A DNA stretch of 64,000 bases from RBG-13-51-18 sp963739395. Lineage in GTDB: Bacteria; Chloroflexota; Dehalococcoidia; Dehalococcoidales; RBG-16-60-22. Below the pieces are notes generated by a model, which ran no database searches, was not told the DNA's origin, and saw only the letters and a list, made by a program, of their open reading frames with translations. A program made the position numbers and the translations under genes. The DNA is taken from positions 62,001 to 126,000 of the forward strand of contig CAVUAE010000001.1 of the NCBI GenBank assembly GCA_963739395.1, given 5' to 3'. Below are positions 8,484 through 16,944 of the stretch, one piece after another (within the stretch, counting starts at the first letter, position 1; every line of letters begins with the position of its first letter).

Positions 8484-9119
8484 GTGAAATTTCAAAAGCC
8501 GTCGTTCGCCGAAGAAAAGCTGCTTAAGGTACAAGGCTACCGGTATATCGCCGGGGTGGACGAAGTAGGGCGGGGGGCTTTAATGGGACCGGTAGTAGCT
8601 GCGGCGGTGATTCTGCCGGAAAGTTTCAGAGCAAGCTGGAAAAGCCAGGTACGGGATAGTAAGCAACTTACCCCTCAAGCGCGAGAATATCTTTACGATT
8701 TTATTATAGAAAAGGCGATTTCCTGGGGCACGGGGGCGATTTCCAACGAAGAAATAGATTCAATAGGAATAGCTAAAGCCACACGACTCGCCATGAAAGC
8801 AGCTGTTGAACAGCTTAAACCCCCGCCCCAATATCTCCTTATCGATTACGTGAAATTAACGGAATTGACTTTGCCGCAAAAAGGTATCACACATGGGGAT
8901 AGCCTATGTTTTTCCATCGCCTGCGCGTCGATAATAGCGAAAGTTACGCGCGACCGGCTGGTGACGGAAATGGATAAAAACTACCCGGGGTATGGCTTCG
9001 CCGAGCATAAGGGATACGGCACGGAAGAGCACCTTAAGTGCTTAAGAGAAAAGGGACCATGCCCTTTGCATCGGCGCTCGTTTAGTCCGGTCGGCGAGTT
9101 GGCAGGTTTTCAACGATGA
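8484..9119 (+). CDS. rnhB: Ribonuclease HII
   Basis: RNase HII cleaves RNA in RNA/DNA hybrids and removes misincorporated ribonucleotides. The 211-residue product shows the catalytic motif AGVDEVGRGALMGPVVAAAV (Asp and Glu of DEVGRG near residues 25-30), LLIDYVKL with the third acidic residue, and HGDSLCFSIACASIIAKVTRDRL followed by YGFAEHKGYGTEEH. The start is GTG 8484, preceded by AAGGACGG. The stop overlaps the next gene's start as ATGA, indicating translational coupling. Confidence 0.97.
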   Translation: MKFQKPSFAEEKLLKVQGYRYIAGVDEVGRGALMGPVVAAAVILPESFRASWKSQVRDSKQLTPQAREYLYDFIIEKAISWGTGAISNEEIDSIGIAKATRLAMKAAVEQLKPPPQYLLIDYVKLTELTLPQKGITHGDSLCFSIACASIIAKVTRDRLVTEMDKNYPGYGFAEHKGYGTEEHLKCLREKGPCPLHRRSFSPVGELAGFQR

Positions 9120-9478
9120 AAAGGCGGGAAACAGGCGCGCTCGGCGAGAAAATCGCCAGTGAGTTCCTTGGTGAAAACGGCTACGAGATAATTGAGACGA
9201 ATTATCGTTGTTCCGAAGGCGAAGTTGACATAATAGCAAGACAACAAGATACGCTGGTATTTATAGAGGTCAGGACGAGGCGAAGTCAGAGCTTTGGCAG
9301 TCCGGAAGAATCTATCACGCTAGCGAAAAAGGAACGACTGCGAACGCTGGCGGAACGCTACGGACAGGAACATCAAAGCTTGCCGTTGAATTGGCGTATC
9401 GATGTCGTAGCGATACAGATGGATAAGGGTAATAAGATAAAACGTATTGAGATTATCGAAAATGCGGTGGAGGGGTAA
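9116..9478 (+). CDS. UPF0102 (YraN-like) putative endonuclease-fold protein
   Basis: This 120-residue protein belongs to the UPF0102/YraN family, which has a restriction-endonuclease-like fold and is commonly found downstream of rnhB. Family features are GALGEKIASEFLGENGYEI, then the GEVDIIA and FIEVRTR motifs that supply the D-ExK-like residues. The start ATG overlaps the rnhB stop. No biochemical role is firmly established; association with rnhB suggests nucleic-acid processing. Confidence 0.93.
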   Translation: MKRRETGALGEKIASEFLGENGYEIIETNYRCSEGEVDIIARQQDTLVFIEVRTRRSQSFGSPEESITLAKKERLRTLAERYGQEHQSLPLNWRIDVVAIQMDKGNKIKRIEIIENAVEG

Positions 9479-9560
9479 AGGGGCGGGAGAGTAACTTAAA
9501 AAGCCAAAACCTTTCTTTAAACATCCCAGCTATGTTAGAATTCCACCGAGGCTTAGTTAT

Positions 9561-10607
9561 ATGACCAATGACCAGCTTCGCATTGTCGATGAGAATATCA
9601 ATCGTCTAGGGGAGGGACTCCGTGTCCTTGAGGAATTCGCCAGAATGACATTGAACGATGTCACTCTCACGCAAGAGCTGAAAGACATACGACATCAAAC
9701 GGTGGTCGTCAATAAGGGACTACAAAAACGACTACTCCAAGCTCGAGATACTAAAACGGATGTGGGGCGCAACATGAAGGTGAAAGGCGAGGAGAAAAGT
9801 ACCGATGTTTCCAAAATTATTACCGCCAACGCCAAGCGTGCGCAGGAATCCTTAAGAGTCCTGGAAGAATTGGCGAAAAATCCTGAATTAAAGTTAAATA
9901 CCGAAAATTATCGAAAAGCGCGGTTCGAACTTTATACTATTGAAAAAGAACTGACCGGCAAAATATTACGCAAAAATAAAGCTACAAGATTAACGGGTCT
10001 TTATGCCATTATCAATACCGAATCTCTAAAGGGGCGTCAGCCTCGGAAAATCGCCGAACAAATGATAAATAGCGGGGCGAAAGTTATTCAACTGCGGTGC
10101 AAAGAACGCAGCATTAACGAGTTCCTTGTTATGGCTAAACAATTAAGAGAAAATTGTGCTAAAAAAAACGTCCTCTTTATCGTTAACGACAGCCTGGAAG
10201 TCGCTTTAGCCGTTGGGGCTGATGGACTGAATGTCGGGCAAACTGATATGCCTTTGAAGGAGGCAAGAAAACTAGCCCCTATTGACATGATAATCGGCTG
10301 CTCGGCGGGAACAGTCGCCGAGGCAAAAAAAGCGCAAAAAGATGGAGCGGACTATTTGGGGGTGGGGGCGATATTTCCTACGCCAACTAAAGAGTCCAAA
10401 GCTACTGGGTTGGACATAGTTAAAGATATTAAAAAAGCAGTTGATTTACCTATAGTGGCAATCGGTGGAATTAATAAGGAAAATGTGAGAGATGTAATTA
10501 AGGCGGGAGCAGACGCTGTCGCCGTTATCAGCGCGATTATGGACGCGCCAGATATTAAAAAAGCAACCAAGGAACTGGTAAATATAATCACGGGAGCGAA
10601 AAAGTGA
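9561..10607 (+). CDS. thiE: ThiD2-like domain fused to thiamine-phosphate synthase ThiE
   Basis: The 348-residue protein has two parts. Residues 1-125 (NINRLGEGLRVLEEFARM, KRAQESLRVLEEL) match the N-terminal extension called ThiD2 that precedes ThiE in cyanobacteria and other lineages; ThiD2 is linked to HMP phosphate phosphorylation. Residues 138-345 are ThiE, which joins HMP-PP and the thiazole phosphate: GLYAIINTESL, VIQLRCKERS, DGLNVGQTDMP, IGCSAGTVAEA and DYLGVGAIFPTPTK. A single polypeptide may thus do two consecutive thiamine steps. There is an 82-nt gap upstream with a possible extended -10 (TGTTAGAAT) but no TPP riboswitch that I can see. The GTG of the following gene overlaps its stop. 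Confidence 0.93.
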   Translation: MTNDQLRIVDENINRLGEGLRVLEEFARMTLNDVTLTQELKDIRHQTVVVNKGLQKRLLQARDTKTDVGRNMKVKGEEKSTDVSKIITANAKRAQESLRVLEELAKNPELKLNTENYRKARFELYTIEKELTGKILRKNKATRLTGLYAIINTESLKGRQPRKIAEQMINSGAKVIQLRCKERSINEFLVMAKQLRENCAKKNVLFIVNDSLEVALAVGADGLNVGQTDMPLKEARKLAPIDMIIGCSAGTVAEAKKAQKDGADYLGVGAIFPTPTKESKATGLDIVKDIKKAVDLPIVAIGGINKENVRDVIKAGADAVAVISAIMDAPDIKKATKELVNIITGAKK

Positions 10608-11257
10608 AATATATTGATGCCATGGCGGAAGAAATAAGAAAAGAACTAACGGCAAAAGACGCGCTTCGCGAAAAAATGCTGCCGCTCTGTAGGGACTCTA
10701 TCCGTTTCAGTAGTGCGGCTATCCGCGCGGTGCACCGGCAGGAATTTATTGAGGCGACTAAACAGATACAGTCAGCGCGAAAGGTGTTAACCGAAGCGGA
10801 AAAAGCTGTTGCCGGCTATATTGAACTCACTAATACCGGTGCCATCCGAGATGCTCAAAAGGAGCTCGCCGAAGCGAATATAACTTTAGCTCTGGTAACC
10901 GGTAAGAAAATTCCTAAGCCGCAAGAACTAGACATCGATGTGGCGGCTTATCTAAATGGACTGGGCGAAGCAGTAGGTGAAATGAGGCGATATATACTCG
11001 ATAGTTTGCGTCGCGGTGACCTTTCGCGTGGGGAAGAATTATTGAGTATCATGGATGATATTTACAGCATGTTAATCACTATGGACTTCCCTGACGCTTT
11101 GACCGGCGGTCTAAGGCGGACGACGGACATGGTGCGCGGCGTACTGGAAAGAACGCGCAGTGACCTAACAATAACGATAACGCAAAAAGCGCTGGAGAAA
11201 AAAATTACTGAACTAAATAAAAAAGACTTGAAAAACAGAAAGGCAGGGCGAAAATGA
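10604..11257 (+). CDS. Translin family protein
   Basis: The 217-residue all-helical protein ends with the conserved translin signature DFPDALTGGLRRTTDMVRGV followed by LERTRSDLT (about residues 161-190). The translin/TRAX family is best known in eukaryotes as a nucleic-acid-binding octamer and RNase complex; archaeal and scattered bacterial homologues exist with unclear roles. The start is GTG 10604, overlapping the thiE stop, so it is translationally coupled to thiamine synthesis and followed with 4-nt overlap by the SDR gene. The last 25 residues are Lys-rich. Confidence 0.88.
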   Translation: MKYIDAMAEEIRKELTAKDALREKMLPLCRDSIRFSSAAIRAVHRQEFIEATKQIQSARKVLTEAEKAVAGYIELTNTGAIRDAQKELAEANITLALVTGKKIPKPQELDIDVAAYLNGLGEAVGEMRRYILDSLRRGDLSRGEELLSIMDDIYSMLITMDFPDALTGGLRRTTDMVRGVLERTRSDLTITITQKALEKKITELNKKDLKNRKAGRK

Positions 11258-12264
11258 GTGATGTTCTTAAAGGCAAAGTTGCAGTAGTGACGGGGTCGGG
11301 ACAGGGAATCGGGCGGGCGATAGCCATCGCCTTGGCGGGGGAGGGGGCTAAAGTCGTCACCAACAACCGTAAAAAAGGCTCTACTGGCAGTCAGATGTTG
11401 ACTGACGCCCAGATTAACAAACTGGACAAAAAGAAGAAAGAATGGTACGAGAAAGAAACGGCGGCCATTAGCGGCGATGCCGAAACAACCGCACAAACGA
11501 TTAAGAAAATGGGCGGCGAAGCCGTGCCGTTTTTCGGCGATATCGCCGATTTTAAAGTTGCCGGAGAACTGATTAAGACCGCCGTTGATAAATTTGGGAA
11601 AATCGACATACTCGTCAATGTCGCCGGCGGATTTGGCTTTAGTCCTTTTGAAAAAATGTCGGAAGAACTGTTTGATAAAGTGGTAAGAGTTAAACCGAAG
11701 GGCTATTTTAACACCATGCGCCATGCTGTTCCTTATATGATTAAGCAAAAATGGGGGCGTATTATCAATACTACCTCCCGTGCCTGGCAAGGCGATACTA
11801 TTAAGCACGCCGAATACTGCACAGCTAACGCCGGCGTGGTCGGTCTGACTAAAGCGGTTGCTATCGAAATGTGGAAATACAATATCACCTGTAACTGTAT
11901 TTCTCCGTTTGCTAGAACCCGGGCAGCTTATGACCTGGATGCTTATCCTGCAACCGTAGCTAAAGAAGACGTTCCTTTTGTCAGCGAAGGCATGGCTTTT
12001 GGCGAAAGCTTTATCAATTTCACACCGACGCCGGACTTTGCCGCGCCCTTTGTATGTTATCTGGCTTCGGACGCTGGCGCTAAGATTAGCGGGTCTATCT
12101 TTTCTGTTGGCGGCAACTCCATAGGTTTATATTCGGAGTCTATTCTCTCGAACAATCTGGTAAAGTATGATGACAAACCTTGGACGATGGAAGAGATGAC
12201 GCGGCAGGTGCCTATGAGTGTATTACAGGGTTATAAGAGTCCGGCAGTGAATCCGTTCGGATAA
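11254..12264 (+). CDS. Short-chain dehydrogenase/reductase family protein with altered YxxxK motif
   Basis: This 336-residue SDR protein starts with the NAD(P)-binding motif VTGSGQGIGRAIA (TGxxxGxG) and has VNVAGGFG (NAG-like). The catalytic region reads INTTSRAW...HAEYCTANAGVVGL: Tyr188 is present but the catalytic Lys four residues later is Asn192 (YxxxN). An insert of about 35 charged residues follows the second beta strand (QMLTDAQINKLDKKKK) and the C-terminus extends beyond usual SDR length. It may have unusual catalysis or none. The ATG overlaps the translin stop by 4 nt (ATGA-type coupling). A strong terminator follows. Confidence 0.88.
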   Translation: MSDVLKGKVAVVTGSGQGIGRAIAIALAGEGAKVVTNNRKKGSTGSQMLTDAQINKLDKKKKEWYEKETAAISGDAETTAQTIKKMGGEAVPFFGDIADFKVAGELIKTAVDKFGKIDILVNVAGGFGFSPFEKMSEELFDKVVRVKPKGYFNTMRHAVPYMIKQKWGRIINTTSRAWQGDTIKHAEYCTANAGVVGLTKAVAIEMWKYNITCNCISPFARTRAAYDLDAYPATVAKEDVPFVSEGMAFGESFINFTPTPDFAAPFVCYLASDAGAKISGSIFSVGGNSIGLYSESILSNNLVKYDDKPWTMEEMTRQVPMSVLQGYKSPAVNPFG

Positions 12265-12283
12265 AATGAGCTAGAAAAAACTT

Positions 12284-12330
12284 GAGCGAAGCGACTAGGT
12301 ATATATCGGTCGCTTCGCTCTTTATTTTTT
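12284..12330. terminator. Rho-independent terminator between convergent operons
   Basis: A perfect 12-bp stem, GAGCGAAGCGAC (12284-12295) with GTCGCTTCGCTC (12309-12320), has a 13-nt loop and is followed by TTTATTTTTT on the plus strand. On the minus strand the stem is followed within 4 nt by six T. It probably ends both the pdx-SDR operon and the molybdopterin enzyme operon. Confidence 0.9.
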
Positions 12331-12340
12331 GAACGAATAA

Positions 12341-12670
12341 TTATTTGGGGTCGAATAGGGCGGAACGGGGTTGTTTCTCCTGGGCTTTAGCCAGCGCGGC
12401 AATCGTCCCGTAAGTAATGCAGGTAGCCTGGCAGTGTTTAACACAAGCTGGTTCTTCGCCATGGCTTGTTCTGTCGGCACAGAGGTCGCAGAAGCGTGTA
12501 GCCACAGGAACGAAGTCCACGTAAACCTTATCGGGACCGGAAGAAACCAATTCATATACCTTAATGCCCACCATGCCCTCGGAGAAGTTATGCTCCTGCT
12601 TACAGGCAACTTCACAGGCATGGCAGCCGGTGCACCAATCGTATTGTATCAATAATCCGTTGCGAGCCAT
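12341..12670 (-). CDS. Short 4Fe-4S ferredoxin-type electron-transfer subunit
   Basis: The 109-residue protein has a first cluster motif CTGCHACEVACK near residues 13-24 and a second Cys group FCDLCADR...CVKHCQATC near residues 57-85. It resembles the beginning and middle of DmsB/NrfC-type subunits but is only about half as long, with Cys for roughly two clusters instead of four. It follows the molybdopterin catalytic subunit by 2 nt and most likely accepts or supplies its electrons. No membrane anchor gene is present, and neither protein has a signal peptide. Confidence 0.9.
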   Translation of the reverse strand: MARNGLLIQYDWCTGCHACEVACKQEHNFSEGMVGIKVYELVSSGPDKVYVDFVPVATRFCDLCADRTSHGEEPACVKHCQATCITYGTIAALAKAQEKQPRSALFDPK

Positions 12671-12672
12671 GG

Positions 12673-14919
12673 CTACTCCTTTCCACCTTCAACTTTATAG
12701 ACGCGGCAGAGACTGGAGCGGTAGTTAGTCCCGCCGAAACCGGACTTTGCTTGATTATCCATCGAGGTGAGGTTATTGATATTATGCTCCCAGGTGCTGA
12801 AGAAGTTAGGCGCTTTACCATCGGTTTCCGGCAGCCACCAGCCGTGCGCGGCGGTGACGACCTGCGGATGAGCCGTAGGTGTAACTTTAGCCTTCATCTT
12901 TATCCTGCCGCGGGTGTTCTCGATATAGACCCAATCGCCGTCATCGATGTCGAGCGACGCTGCCGTTTTATCGTTAATCTCACATGTCGGGAAGGGGTCG
13001 AGCTCGCGCAGCCAGGGAATCATGCGGTGCTCGGAATGGAAAAAGACCGGCGAGCGGCGACCTGTAGTGAGGATGAGGGGATATTTCTTAGCTAAATCTG
13101 GGGTAGCATTAGGGCTTTCCTTAGGCTCCTCGTAATACGGCAGTGGGTCGAGTCCCCATTCCTCGAATCTCTTAGAATATAATTCGACCTTGCCGGTTGG
13201 TGTATCGAAGCCGGGTTTGCCGTCCTTGCGTAATAAGCCTTTTTCATAGCGGTAGTAAGGACGTGTGTTATGCCCCTTCGGGGGATACTCCCAGCCGCCT
13301 TTAGCCTTGAGTTTTTCAAAGTTGGTATTGCCGTCCTTCAAACGGTCATTAATGAGTTCTCTTACGTTGTTATATTTAATAGGGGTGGTTGCCAGTCTTT
13401 TTGCCAAATCCAGGTTGATTTCCCAGTCGGATTTAGCTTCGCCGACACCATTGATGGCTTTAACGCTTACCCCGAGGGGCTGCCACCAGGAGCGGAAGCT
13501 CTCTTTCTCGCAGATAGTGCAGGCGGGAAGGAAGATATCTGCCAATGCCATCGACGTTGGTGTTTGAAAGAGGTCAACGCAGACAATGAAGTCCAGCTTT
13601 TTCATGGCGTTATAATGTCGTTTCGGGTCGGCGGCCTGTCCGCCCAGGATATTGGAGGTCTGAATCCAGGCGGCTTTGACTGGGTAAGGCTTGCCGGTCT
13701 CCATTTGATTAATCAGGACATCGGGCTGTACCCAACCGCGGAAGTTTTTAATCATCGGATAATCGTTAGCACCGATACGCTTTTCGTTGAGTCGTTTAAC
13801 CAGGTCGGCGCCGTAGAGTTCGGTAAGCTCGGCGGAGGAAAAGGGATAGGTAGTCACGCCGTGCGAGTTACGGGCGATAACGTTGCCGCCGGGATTATCG
13901 ATGTTACCGGTGATGGACCATAGTTGAGTTATCGCCTGGGCAACGACGCTGCCGGCGGGCATGGCATCCACCGGTTCGCCCCATTGAATAGCCGACGGTT
14001 TATTCGTAGCGTAAAGTCGGGCGGCTTTTCTTAAGAGTTCGGCAGGCACCCAGGTAATTTTGTCCACCTTTTCCGGCGGGTATTCCTGCACGCGTTTTTT
14101 TAGCTCCTCAAAGCCGTAGCACCATTTTTCGACGAATTTTTTATCGTAAATGCCCTCATTGATAATCACATTGAGCATACCGAGGGCGATAGCGCCATCG
14201 GTACCAGGGCGGTTCTGGAGGTGAACCTCCGAGCGAGTGGTGAACCAGGTGGCGCGGGGGTCGATAGTGATTAGTTTAGAGCCGCGCTTCATACAGTCGA
14301 TAATCCAGTGGCCGTAAAAACCGTCATGGCAACCGGCGGAAGGGTTTTGCGCCCAGATAATGATGTATTTGGGGGGCGTCCATTCCTTAGATTCATAACG
14401 TTCCTCCAGGAACTGCGAACAATCGGCTACCGTGTAATGCCCGTGAGTAGCGAACATAGCGCCTAAACGGGGCGTATAGCAAGCATGGCCAGCCAGACCG
14501 ACCTGTACCCAGTTGGGGCTGCCGTAGGCATACATTAAAAACGTAATCGGACCGCCGATATCACGGCCAGTGCCCTGGCAGAAGATGACGGATTCGGCGC
14601 CGTATTTAGTGCGGATATCTTTGAGTTTTTTCTCAATTGTATCGTAGGCTTCATCCCAGGAGATACGCTGCCACTTGCCTTCGCCCCTTTCGCCAACGCG
14701 CTTAAGGGGGTAAAGGACGCGGTCGGGGTGGTAGATATACTGCGATACCGCTAAACCCTTAGCGCAAAGGCGTCCCTGGTTCCAGGGATGGTTCTTATTA
14801 CCCTCGACGCGGGTGACCTTACCATCCTTGACATATATCTCACAACCGCAGCCGCCGTGCGAACCGCAGCCGGCAGACCATAAGGTGGAGAGTACTTTTT
14901 CCTCTTTGCCTTTTGCCAT
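12673..14919 (-). CDS. Molybdopterin-dependent oxidoreductase, DMSO reductase superfamily (acetylene-hydratase-like)
   Basis: The 748-residue catalytic subunit has an N-terminal [4Fe-4S] site (Cys18, Cys24, Cys26 and Cys52 in GRLCAKG), the molybdopterin domains (ISWDEAYDTI, SGCHDGFYGHW, IDPRATWFTTRSEVHLQNRPGTD, ADIFLPACTICEKE) and the C-terminal dinucleotide-binding domain (LILTTGRR...SEHRMI). The spacing C-x5-C-x-C is unusual for this family. Cys147 in GHACYTPR is a candidate Mo/W ligand, at nearly the position of Cys141 of acetylene hydratase, and several stretches (DRVLYPLKRVG, GSPNW) resemble that enzyme. No Tat signal is present, so it should be cytoplasmic. It may be a hydratase or hydroxylase serving the neighbouring acyl-CoA genes. 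Substrate unknown. Confidence 0.9.
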   Translation of the reverse strand: MAKGKEEKVLSTLWSAGCGSHGGCGCEIYVKDGKVTRVEGNKNHPWNQGRLCAKGLAVSQYIYHPDRVLYPLKRVGERGEGKWQRISWDEAYDTIEKKLKDIRTKYGAESVIFCQGTGRDIGGPITFLMYAYGSPNWVQVGLAGHACYTPRLGAMFATHGHYTVADCSQFLEERYESKEWTPPKYIIIWAQNPSAGCHDGFYGHWIIDCMKRGSKLITIDPRATWFTTRSEVHLQNRPGTDGAIALGMLNVIINEGIYDKKFVEKWCYGFEELKKRVQEYPPEKVDKITWVPAELLRKAARLYATNKPSAIQWGEPVDAMPAGSVVAQAITQLWSITGNIDNPGGNVIARNSHGVTTYPFSSAELTELYGADLVKRLNEKRIGANDYPMIKNFRGWVQPDVLINQMETGKPYPVKAAWIQTSNILGGQAADPKRHYNAMKKLDFIVCVDLFQTPTSMALADIFLPACTICEKESFRSWWQPLGVSVKAINGVGEAKSDWEINLDLAKRLATTPIKYNNVRELINDRLKDGNTNFEKLKAKGGWEYPPKGHNTRPYYRYEKGLLRKDGKPGFDTPTGKVELYSKRFEEWGLDPLPYYEEPKESPNATPDLAKKYPLILTTGRRSPVFFHSEHRMIPWLRELDPFPTCEINDKTAASLDIDDGDWVYIENTRGRIKMKAKVTPTAHPQVVTAAHGWWLPETDGKAPNFFSTWEHNINNLTSMDNQAKSGFGGTNYRSSLCRVYKVEGGKE

Positions 14920-14973
14920 GCGTAACTCCTTTCGGTTTTTAGCAGCTGAAATTGTCAGAATGATGCTATATCT

Positions 14974-15003
14974 ATTCTAGTCGCATTACGCATTGCGCGT
15001 CAA
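14974..15003 (-). promoter_or_regulatory. Promoter for the molybdopterin enzyme operon
   Basis: On the minus strand TTGACG (14998-15003) is followed after 18 nt by TAGAAT (14974-14979), 54 nt before the start codon. It is one half of a divergent promoter region with the thiolase operon. Confidence 0.55.
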
Positions 15004-15058
15004 ATGGCACATTCAAGACGAATAATGTAAGTAGCCCTCAAAAATCACGTTTTTCTCC

Positions 15059-15088
15059 TTTACGTATAGCTGAGTTTTCTGATATTAT
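15059..15088 (+). promoter_or_regulatory. Promoter for the thiolase/acyl-CoA cluster
   Basis: TTTACG (15059-15064) and TATTAT (15083-15088) are spaced by 18 nt, 57 nt upstream of the thiolase start. AAAGGAGA (15131-15138) is its ribosome-binding site. The -35 match is modest. Confidence 0.4.
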
Positions 15089-15145
15089 AAAAGAGGTAAA
15101 TTATATCTGGTAACAAGAGTTAAACCCAATAAAGGAGAAATATTT

Positions 15146-16339
15146 ATGGCACAGAAAAAGAACGCTGTCATTGTCGGCGGAGGGACAAGCAAATTTGGCG
15201 TAAGAGCAGCCACTATTTTTGATATGCTGCAAGAAGCTACAAATGCAATGTCCAAAGACATCACGGGACTACAGCCGAAGGATATTGACGGCTTGATTTT
15301 TGCGTCCACTACAGCAGGGAGAAATTCCAACTCTTTAAATACGGCGCCTATCGTTGCCCATAGATTAGGACTTAAACCCAGCTCTATTTGTGTCAGAGTT
15401 GATACCCTTTGTTCCGGTTCTAACACCGCTATTATTCTAGCCACCGGTCTCATCGAGAGCGGCATCGCCGAGGTGGTCTTGGTCTGTGGTGCGGAGAAAC
15501 TGAACATGCCTCAGCGATGGGAAAGTATCTATATGAACCTCATGACCAACGATCATGATTGGGATTCTGCCATGGGACTGGCCGTACCGCCTCCTTTCTT
15601 TGGGATGATTGCCGACGCCCACATGAAAAAATACGGGACCACCAAAGAACAGATGGGGGCTGTGGCTGTTACCAATTATAACTACGGGTTCAATAACCCC
15701 AATGCGCAGTTCGGCGGAAAAACCCTTACTCTCGATGAATATCTGGTAGCTCGTACCGTCTGTGATCCCTTCGGCTTGAATGATTGCTGTCCGGTAACCG
15801 ATGGCGCGTCAGCCGTGATTATTGCCTCCGAAGAAAGAGCCAAAGCCATGACTGATAGGCCGTTGATTTATATTCGCGGCACTGGGCAAACTGCCACTCA
15901 TGGTATGTCCGCCGGTTGGCCCGGTGAAACCCTCGCCGAATGGCCTCATTTGAAGAAAGCCGCTGACATAGCCTACAAAGCCGCAAAACTCACTCCTAAA
16001 GATATTGATGTAGCCCAGACCCATGACTGTTTCACCATCTCCGAAATTATCGAGGTAGAAGAATTAGGTTTCTGCAAGAAGGGTGAAGGCGGGGCTTTTG
16101 TCGCCTCCGGACAGGTTAAGGTAGATGGGCAGACTCCCACCAATACCGATGGCGGCCTGCTGACAGTAGGTCATCCTTACGGAGCTACTGGTGCCCGTCA
16201 GGCCGTAGAAATCTGTAAGCAGCTTCAGGGGCGGGCTCGTAATCAAGTTAAAAATGCCAAATTTGCGCTGACCCATAATTTAAGCGGTGTTTGCGCCCAA
16301 CATACCATCGTTATCTATGGCACCGAACCCGTCAAATAG
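15146..16339 (+). CDS. Thiolase family protein (acetyl-CoA acetyltransferase type)
   Basis: The 397-residue protein belongs to the SCP-x/archaeal-type thiolases that work with a DUF35 partner. The nucleophile is Cys89 in VDTLCSGSNTA; HDCFTISE, GGLLTVGHPYGATGARQAVEI and LSGVCAQ supply the other active-site residues. Thiolases of this type cleave 3-ketoacyl-CoA or condense acetyl-CoA units. The next gene encodes the OB-fold/zinc-ribbon partner, and a 3-hydroxyacyl-CoA dehydrogenase/hydratase fusion follows, so a thiolytic role in beta-oxidation is most likely. Confidence 0.93.
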   Translation: MAQKKNAVIVGGGTSKFGVRAATIFDMLQEATNAMSKDITGLQPKDIDGLIFASTTAGRNSNSLNTAPIVAHRLGLKPSSICVRVDTLCSGSNTAIILATGLIESGIAEVVLVCGAEKLNMPQRWESIYMNLMTNDHDWDSAMGLAVPPPFFGMIADAHMKKYGTTKEQMGAVAVTNYNYGFNNPNAQFGGKTLTLDEYLVARTVCDPFGLNDCCPVTDGASAVIIASEERAKAMTDRPLIYIRGTGQTATHGMSAGWPGETLAEWPHLKKAADIAYKAAKLTPKDIDVAQTHDCFTISEIIEVEELGFCKKGEGGAFVASGQVKVDGQTPTNTDGGLLTVGHPYGATGARQAVEICKQLQGRARNQVKNAKFALTHNLSGVCAQHTIVIYGTEPVK

Positions 16340-16383
16340 CGCATAGTTATAGAAATTGAAGGAAATAAAAGGAGTTTAATATA

Positions 16384-16899
16384 ATGGCAGAATTAAAGTC
16401 AGCTAAAATATTCAGTGTCCCTCAACTGGATAGTAAATATAGCCTGGTATTGGATATGTGGCCTCTGGAGGACCCGGAACTAAACCGGATTTACCCGTTT
16501 TATGATAATATGAAGCAGGGCCGCTGGACTACCACCAAATGCAAGAAATGCGGATACGTTTCTTATCCCCCCGGCGTGATTTGCCCCAACTGCTGGTCGG
16601 ACGAATTAGAATGGATTGACCTGCCCAAGACCGCTAAAGTAGTCAGTTTTACCGAAACCATGGCCGGCGCCCCGGCCGGTTTCGATTCTCCGTTGATTGT
16701 GGCCTGGCTGGGCTTCGATAAAACCCATCCGCTCAAGCACCTTTTTGTTCGTATCATCAATTGCCAGGCTGGGCAGTTAAAAGCTGGGGACGAAGTTCGA
16801 TTCGTCACCTTCGAAGTACCCGCCCATCCGATAGATGTCAAGAAAGAAACCAAAATTTGTGAAAGGGTTTATTACGCTTTCGAACCGGTTAAGAAATAA
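16384..16899 (+). CDS. DUF35 OB-fold / zinc-ribbon acyl-CoA-associated protein
   Basis: This 171-residue protein contains a zinc ribbon (CKKCGYVSYPPGVICPNC, about residues 44-61) followed by an OB-fold domain with VVSFTETMAGAP and FEVPAHPID near the end. DUF35 proteins form complexes with thiolases and HMG-CoA synthases and help bind or channel acyl-CoA. It lies 44 nt downstream of the thiolase and should be its subunit. A short N-terminal extension precedes the ribbon. Confidence 0.92.
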   Translation: MAELKSAKIFSVPQLDSKYSLVLDMWPLEDPELNRIYPFYDNMKQGRWTTTKCKKCGYVSYPPGVICPNCWSDELEWIDLPKTAKVVSFTETMAGAPAGFDSPLIVAWLGFDKTHPLKHLFVRIINCQAGQLKAGDEVRFVTFEVPAHPIDVKKETKICERVYYAFEPVKK

Positions 16900-16944
16900 T
16901 GGTGTCAGCCTTTTAATACCATTAGTGAAGGGGGACTTCTTACT

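Noticed and set aside
9479..9560. TPP riboswitch upstream of thiE
   Set aside because: The gap is 82 nt and lacks the conserved TPP-aptamer sequences, so I see only a possible promoter.
11062..11808. Long minus-strand open frame across translin and the SDR gene
   Set aside because: It overlaps two well-supported coupled genes on the other strand and shows no family motifs.
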